NCBI RefSeq assembly: GCF_007828865.1
Contig: NZ_VIVK01000001.1
Location: 124,001-188,000 of the forward strand
Direction: 5' to 3'
Origin: Kribbella amoyensis
GTDB lineage: Bacteria > Actinomycetota > Actinomycetes > Propionibacteriales > Kribbellaceae
Length of the DNA: 64,000 nt
How positions within the stretch are numbered: the stretch's first letter is position 1; every line of letters begins with the position of its first letter. Below, piece after piece: positions 60,783 through 64,000 of this stretch. Under the pieces are notes generated by a model, which worked only from the letters and a program-made list of their open reading frames with translations, searched no databases and was not told the origin of the DNA. The translations under genes and the position numbers were made by a program.

Positions 60783-60878
60783 CCCAGGGCCAAGTGATTT
60801 CACGAGCTGGTCGCGGCCGGTTGATTGGCCCGCGGGATCCGGGGCGAAGTGGACCAGTCCGCCGGGCCGTACGGCTTC

Positions 60879-60884
60879 TACCGT
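60879..60884 (+). promoter_or_regulatory. -10 element of leaderless small ORF
   Basis: TACCGT, 6 nt before GTG 60891. Confidence 0.4.
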
Positions 60885-60890
60885 GGCAGC

Positions 60891-60980
60891 GTGACCGAAT
60901 CCAGGCCGGCGAACCGGCCGCAGCTGCCCCTGCCGTACCTCGAGTTCCTTGCTCAGCTGGATCGGCGGTGGCGCGGATGA
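60891..60980 (+). CDS. Leader ORF (29 aa) coupled to the epimerase gene
   Basis: GTG 60891, 6 nt after TACCGT, opens a 29-codon frame with G/C-ending codons; the product contains LPLPYLEFLAQLDRRWRG. Its TGA overlaps the epimerase ATG as ATGA. The epimerase start has no Shine-Dalgarno of its own, so coupling from this leaderless ORF is plausible. The sequence looks more protein-like than the 10-codon leader at 38232 and may be a small protein in its own right. Confidence 0.45.
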   Translation: MTESRPANRPQLPLPYLEFLAQLDRRWRG

Positions 60981-61837
60981 GCCGGGTGTTCGTGGCCGGC
61001 GCGACCGGGGTGGTCGGGCGGAACCTGGTCCCGCTGCTGCTCGCGGCCGGACACCAGGTGACCGGGCTGACCCGGCGCGCATCCGACGGCGAGACGCTCC
61101 GCCGGTTGGGCGCGGAGGCGGCGGTGGCCGACGTGTACGACGCCACGCCGCTGGCCGAGGTGGTCGCGGCGGCGAAGCCCGACGTGGTGATGCACCAGCT
61201 GACGGATCTCGGCGGCGGGGACTTCCAGGCGAACTCCCGGATCCGCGAGGTCGGGACCCGGAATCTCGTGGACGCAGCGCTGGCGGCCGAGGTGGGACGG
61301 GTGATCGTCCAGAGCATCGCGTGGGTGTACGAACCCGGCGATAGCCCTGCGACCGAGGACACCCCGCTCGATCTGGAGGCATCGTCGGAGGCTCGGGCGC
61401 GGACCGTGGGTGCGGTGGCGACGATGGAGGGCATCGTGGCGGAGGTCCCCGAGTCGGTGGTGCTGCGGTACGGGCTGCTCTACGGGCCGGGGACCTGGTA
61501 CCGCGAGGGCGGTTGGATGGACGAGCAGGTCCGCGACGGTCGGTTGAAGCCGACGGCCGACATCAGCAGCTTCCTCCACGTCGCGGACGCCGCATCCGCA
61601 GCCGTTGCCGCGCTCATCTGGCCGACCGGCGTGGTCAACATCGTCGACGACGAACCAGCGCCGGCCTCCGAGTGGGTTCCGGTCTTCGCCAACTCGGTCG
61701 GCGCGGTGAGCGACAGGCCGGGCGCAGCTGCCGGTACGAGGAACGGGTGGGCGCGCGGTGCAGACAACACCCGGGCCCGCGAGCTGGGCTGGCGGCCCGT
61801 CCACCGGTCGTGGCGCGAAGGCTTCTTCGGCGGCTGA
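60977..61837 (+). CDS. NAD-dependent epimerase/dehydratase
   Basis: 286 residues: VFVAGATGVVGRNLVPLLLAAG binds NAD(P), LTRRASDGETLRRLGAE follows, then VVMHQLTDLG, VQSIAWVYEPGD and VVLRYGLLYGPGTWY. The catalytic Y-x-x-x-K is not evident (an atypical SDR, as in the 37297 gene), so a reductase-like or binding role is possible. The C-terminal HVADAASAAVAAL and ARELGWRPVHRSWREGF blocks are typical of the family. ATG 60977 overlaps the small leader ORF. It ends at a strong bidirectional hairpin. Confidence 0.88.
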   Translation: MSRVFVAGATGVVGRNLVPLLLAAGHQVTGLTRRASDGETLRRLGAEAAVADVYDATPLAEVVAAAKPDVVMHQLTDLGGGDFQANSRIREVGTRNLVDAALAAEVGRVIVQSIAWVYEPGDSPATEDTPLDLEASSEARARTVGAVATMEGIVAEVPESVVLRYGLLYGPGTWYREGGWMDEQVRDGRLKPTADISSFLHVADAASAAVAALIWPTGVVNIVDDEPAPASEWVPVFANSVGAVSDRPGAAAGTRNGWARGADNTRARELGWRPVHRSWREGFFGG

Positions 61838-61843
61838 GCACAG

Positions 61844-61891
61844 CGATCGGGCCCGGCGCTCCGAGGGGGATGGAGGAGCCGGGCCCGATCG
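61844..61891. terminator. Bidirectional terminator-like hairpin
   Basis: Perfect 14-bp inverted repeat 61844-61857 / 61878-61891, 20-nt loop, between convergent genes. Confidence 0.7.
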
Positions 61892-61916
61892 GTTGGGTCC
61901 GCTTTGTGGGGGAGGG

Positions 61917-63314
61917 TCAGCGGACCGGTCCGGTGGTCAGTTCGATGGTTTGCTGGTGCTGTTGGCCGTCCTGGCCGGTCCAGGTGACGCTCACCTTGTC
62001 GCCGGGGTGGTGCTGGTTGAGGGTGCCGGCGAGCGCGTCCGGCGAGTCGATCTGGTGGCCGTCGACCTCGGTGATCACGTCGCCCGCGCTGAGACCGGCC
62101 GCGGCGGCCTTGCCGCCGGCGAGTACGTCGTTGACGACCGCGCCCTCGCCGGAGCCGGTGTCGGCGACCGAGATGCCGAGCATCGGGGTCTCGCCGATGT
62201 GCACGTCCGACGAACCGTTGCCCGCCTCGATCTGGTCCACGATCGACAGCGCCTGGTTGATCGGCACCGCGAAGCCCTGCGCACTCCCCTGCCCGCTGCC
62301 CTGACCGTCACTCTGACCGCCATCGCCTTGGCCGAAGCCGCCGTTGCCCTGACCCGAGCCGTCACCGAAGCCGCCGTTGCCCGAGCCGTCGCCGAAGCCG
62401 CCGTCGCCCTGGCCGGAGCCGTCGCCGAAGCCCGGCTGGCCCGGGGTGTACGCGGTCTGGCCGGGGGCGCCGTTGCCGCCGTTGTTGCCACCCGAGCCCG
62501 CGGTGTCGACGCCGATCACCTCACCCGAGGCGTTCGCCAGCGGACCGCCCGAGTCGCCCGCCTGGATGTTCGCGTCGGTCGCGATCAGGCCGGTCAGGTT
62601 CTCCGGGTCGGAGCCGCCCTCGTCGGTCGCGGTGATCGCCTGGTTCAGCGCGGTGACCTGGCCCGCGGCGTAGCTCGGCTGTCCGCCGACGCCGCCCGCG
62701 TTGCCGATCCCGACCACCTGGTCACCGACCGCCACCTTCGACGAGTCGCCGGTCTTCGCCGTCTGCAACCCGGAGGCGTCCTTCAGCTTCAGGACCGCGA
62801 TGTCGTGCGCGCTGTCGTACCCGACCACGCCGGCCTGGTACGTCCTGCCGTTGCCGATGTCGGTCACGGAGATCTGGGTGGCGCCCTCGATCACGTGGTG
62901 GTTGGTGAGGATCTCGCCGTCGGACGTCAGCACGATCCCGGTCCCCGCGGCCCGTGCGCCCTCGTACCCGAGCACGGTGTTCACGTCGACCAGGCCGGGC
63001 GAGACCTGGGCCGCGACCGAGGCCGGGGTGACCACCTGCGCGAGCTTGGCCGAGTTCGCGGCCTCGTGCTGGTCGATCCCCCAGGCGAGCGAGCCGGCGA
63101 CCACGACGGCGGCCAGACCGAGCGACCCGATCAGCAGCGGCAACCGCTTCCGCCGGCGCGGCGGCTGGTGGAACGGTCCACCCGGAGCCCCGCCCCACGG
63201 ACCGTACTGAGCCGCGTACGGCGGGTACCCCGGCTGCCCGGCCGGCTGGTACGCGGGCTGTCCCTGCGGGGTTCCCGGCCCGTACTGCGGCCCGTACTGC
63301 TGCTGATCGTTCAT
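61917..63314 (-). CDS. HtrA/DegP-type membrane protease with Gly-rich insert
   Basis: 465 residues. A Tyr/Gln/Pro/Gly-rich cytosolic tail (1-50) and RRRKR precede one membrane helix (about 58-79), so the protease lies outside. Trypsin-like triad: His140 (TNHHVIEG), Asp171 (SAHDIAVLKL) and Ser255 (QAGDSGGPL). Residues about 273-346 are a Gly/Asp/Gln/Ser-rich insert built from repeats of FGDGSGQGDGG type, placed before the last strand GFAVPINQAL. A PDZ domain closes the protein (GLSAGDVITEVDGHQIDSPDAL). Envelope quality control is the family role. ATG 63314 follows AGGAG. Confidence 0.9.
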   Translation of the reverse strand: MNDQQQYGPQYGPGTPQGQPAYQPAGQPGYPPYAAQYGPWGGAPGGPFHQPPRRRKRLPLLIGSLGLAAVVVAGSLAWGIDQHEAANSAKLAQVVTPASVAAQVSPGLVDVNTVLGYEGARAAGTGIVLTSDGEILTNHHVIEGATQISVTDIGNGRTYQAGVVGYDSAHDIAVLKLKDASGLQTAKTGDSSKVAVGDQVVGIGNAGGVGGQPSYAAGQVTALNQAITATDEGGSDPENLTGLIATDANIQAGDSGGPLANASGEVIGVDTAGSGGNNGGNGAPGQTAYTPGQPGFGDGSGQGDGGFGDGSGNGGFGDGSGQGNGGFGQGDGGQSDGQGSGQGSAQGFAVPINQALSIVDQIEAGNGSSDVHIGETPMLGISVADTGSGEGAVVNDVLAGGKAAAAGLSAGDVITEVDGHQIDSPDALAGTLNQHHPGDKVSVTWTGQDGQQHQQTIELTTGPVR

Positions 63315-63441
63315 GGCTCCTGGCGCCTCCTCAACCTGTCCTGAGATCGAGTAGACCTCGGCACCCTGAGAGTTCCATCGGACCAACAGAGGAAAAGGCT
63401 GAGAATTCGCCGTGACCCCCGGCACACCGCAATTCCGGTGC

Positions 63442-64000
63442 CTAGAGCAACGAAATGGCCCCGTCGATCAGCGCGTTCACCTCGGCCGGGCACTCCAGTG
63501 CGGCCAGGTGCGCGGCGGCGGGCAGGACCACGAACTCCGCGCCCGGGATCGCCTCGGCCATCACCCGGGTCTCGGCGACTCCGAAGGTGGCGTCCTCGGC
63601 CCCGGCGACCACCAGGACCGGCGCCGTGATCCGGCCGAACAACGCCCGCTGGTCCGGCCGCCGCGGTACCACGCTGGTCACCGCGTGCCGCCCGGACGCG
63701 ATCGCCACCCGCCGGACCGATTCGTTGACCGCGGCAACCACCTCGGGTTTGTCCCGGCGCGCGGTCGGACCGAGGAACGCGTCGATCACCGGCCGGACCA
63801 GCGGTCCCCGCACTCCCCCGAGCACCCGGGCCGCCCCCGTCAGCGCGGCGTACTCGGCCCGCTGCCGGCGGCCGGCCGGGGACGCGGTCGCGTTCATCAG
63901 GACCGCGGCCCCGACCCGGTCCGGATACCGGGCCGCGAACGTTCCGCCGATCATCCCGCCCCACGAGTTGCCGACGACGTGGACGCGGTCGAGCTCCAGC
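63442..64000 (-). CDS. Alpha/beta-hydrolase, 5' end beyond the window
   Basis: The frame runs off the right edge, so the N-terminus is missing; about 186 residues remain. The nucleophile elbow is visible at the edge as VVGNSWGGMIGG with Ser in G-N-S-W-G, followed by AARYPDRVGAAVLMNATA. A later AGAEDATFGV carries the acidic residue and LPAAAHLAALECP the catalytic histidine with the usual spacing to the end. Resembles the haloperoxidase/3-oxoadipate enol-lactonase type; substrate unknown. No signal can be judged. Confidence 0.85.
   Translation of the reverse strand, partial: LELDRVHVVGNSWGGMIGGTFAARYPDRVGAAVLMNATASPAGRRQRAEYAALTGAARVLGGVRGPLVRPVIDAFLGPTARRDKPEVVAAVNESVRRVAIASGRHAVTSVVPRRPDQRALFGRITAPVLVVAGAEDATFGVAETRVMAEAIPGAEFVVLPAAAHLAALECPAEVNALIDGAISLL

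Overview
The window is chromosomal DNA from a very GC-rich Gram-positive actinobacterium. The signs are G/C-rich third codon positions, many GTG starts, many transcripts that appear to begin at the start codon, and an actinobacterial core order (divisome protein sepX, molybdenum cofactor genes, UDP-glucose pyrophosphorylase, folate cyclo-ligase, FmdB/Ruc zinc ribbon, mscL) that I recall in the same general order in Mycobacterium and Streptomyces. A soil actinomycete of the Kribbella/Nocardioides type is my best guess; the genus is inference, not something read from the sequence. No rRNA, CRISPR array, insertion sequence or intact phage is visible.

Layout. 1-1240: an AT-richer relic zone with the end of an Imm1-like immunity gene and a decayed serine recombinase, next to tRNA-Ala(CGC). 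1.46-7.2 kb (minus strand): sepX, then a tightly overlapping operon of uridylyltransferase, GNAT, moeA, moaC, mog and GNAT. 7.3-9.9 kb: folate cyclo-ligase, a kinase-like phosphotransferase and a beta-lactamase-fold hydrolase. 9.9-14.3 kb: penicillin acylase, a heat-shock-type FmdB/Ruc gene behind a CIRCE operator, a SAF-domain protein and mscL. 14.4-21.6 kb: acetyltransferase, small acidic protein, lipoproteins, secreted alpha/beta hydrolase, an ECF sigma factor with a META-domain partner, a secreted S1 protease, tRNA-Arg(CCT) and a small secreted protein. 21.7-42.3 kb: transporters (ClC, SulP, MFS), PPK2, regulators each next to their likely targets (TetR, AraC, GlxA-like, PadR, ECF41/SigJ), oxidoreductases, a sulfatase and envelope proteins. 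43.1-50.3 kb: a proteolytic module consisting of a cytosolic subtilase, a divergent TPR-CHAT (caspase-like) protease, an ECF sigma factor with a small partner, and a trypsin-NucA nuclease fusion. 50.5-64.0 kb: small enzymes, a TetR/SDR pair with clear operators, metH behind an SAH riboswitch, an MFS/TetR efflux operon with paired operators, an epimerase, an HtrA-type protease and a truncated alpha/beta hydrolase.

How genes work together. The Moco genes overlap by 4 bp (ATGA/GTGA) and are probably translationally coupled. metH is predicted to be switched on by S-adenosylhomocysteine through exposure of its Shine-Dalgarno sequence. The FmdB/Ruc gene is predicted to be HrcA-controlled. The module at 43-50 kb combines two peptidases of different clans, a transcription switch and a protease-nuclease effector, and is the best candidate for an undescribed stress, conflict or self-killing system. 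Across the window about fourteen genes show a TANNNT -10 element 6-7 nt before the start codon, which points to leaderless mRNAs. Two of these promoters seem to drive very short ORFs coupled by ATGA to the next gene.
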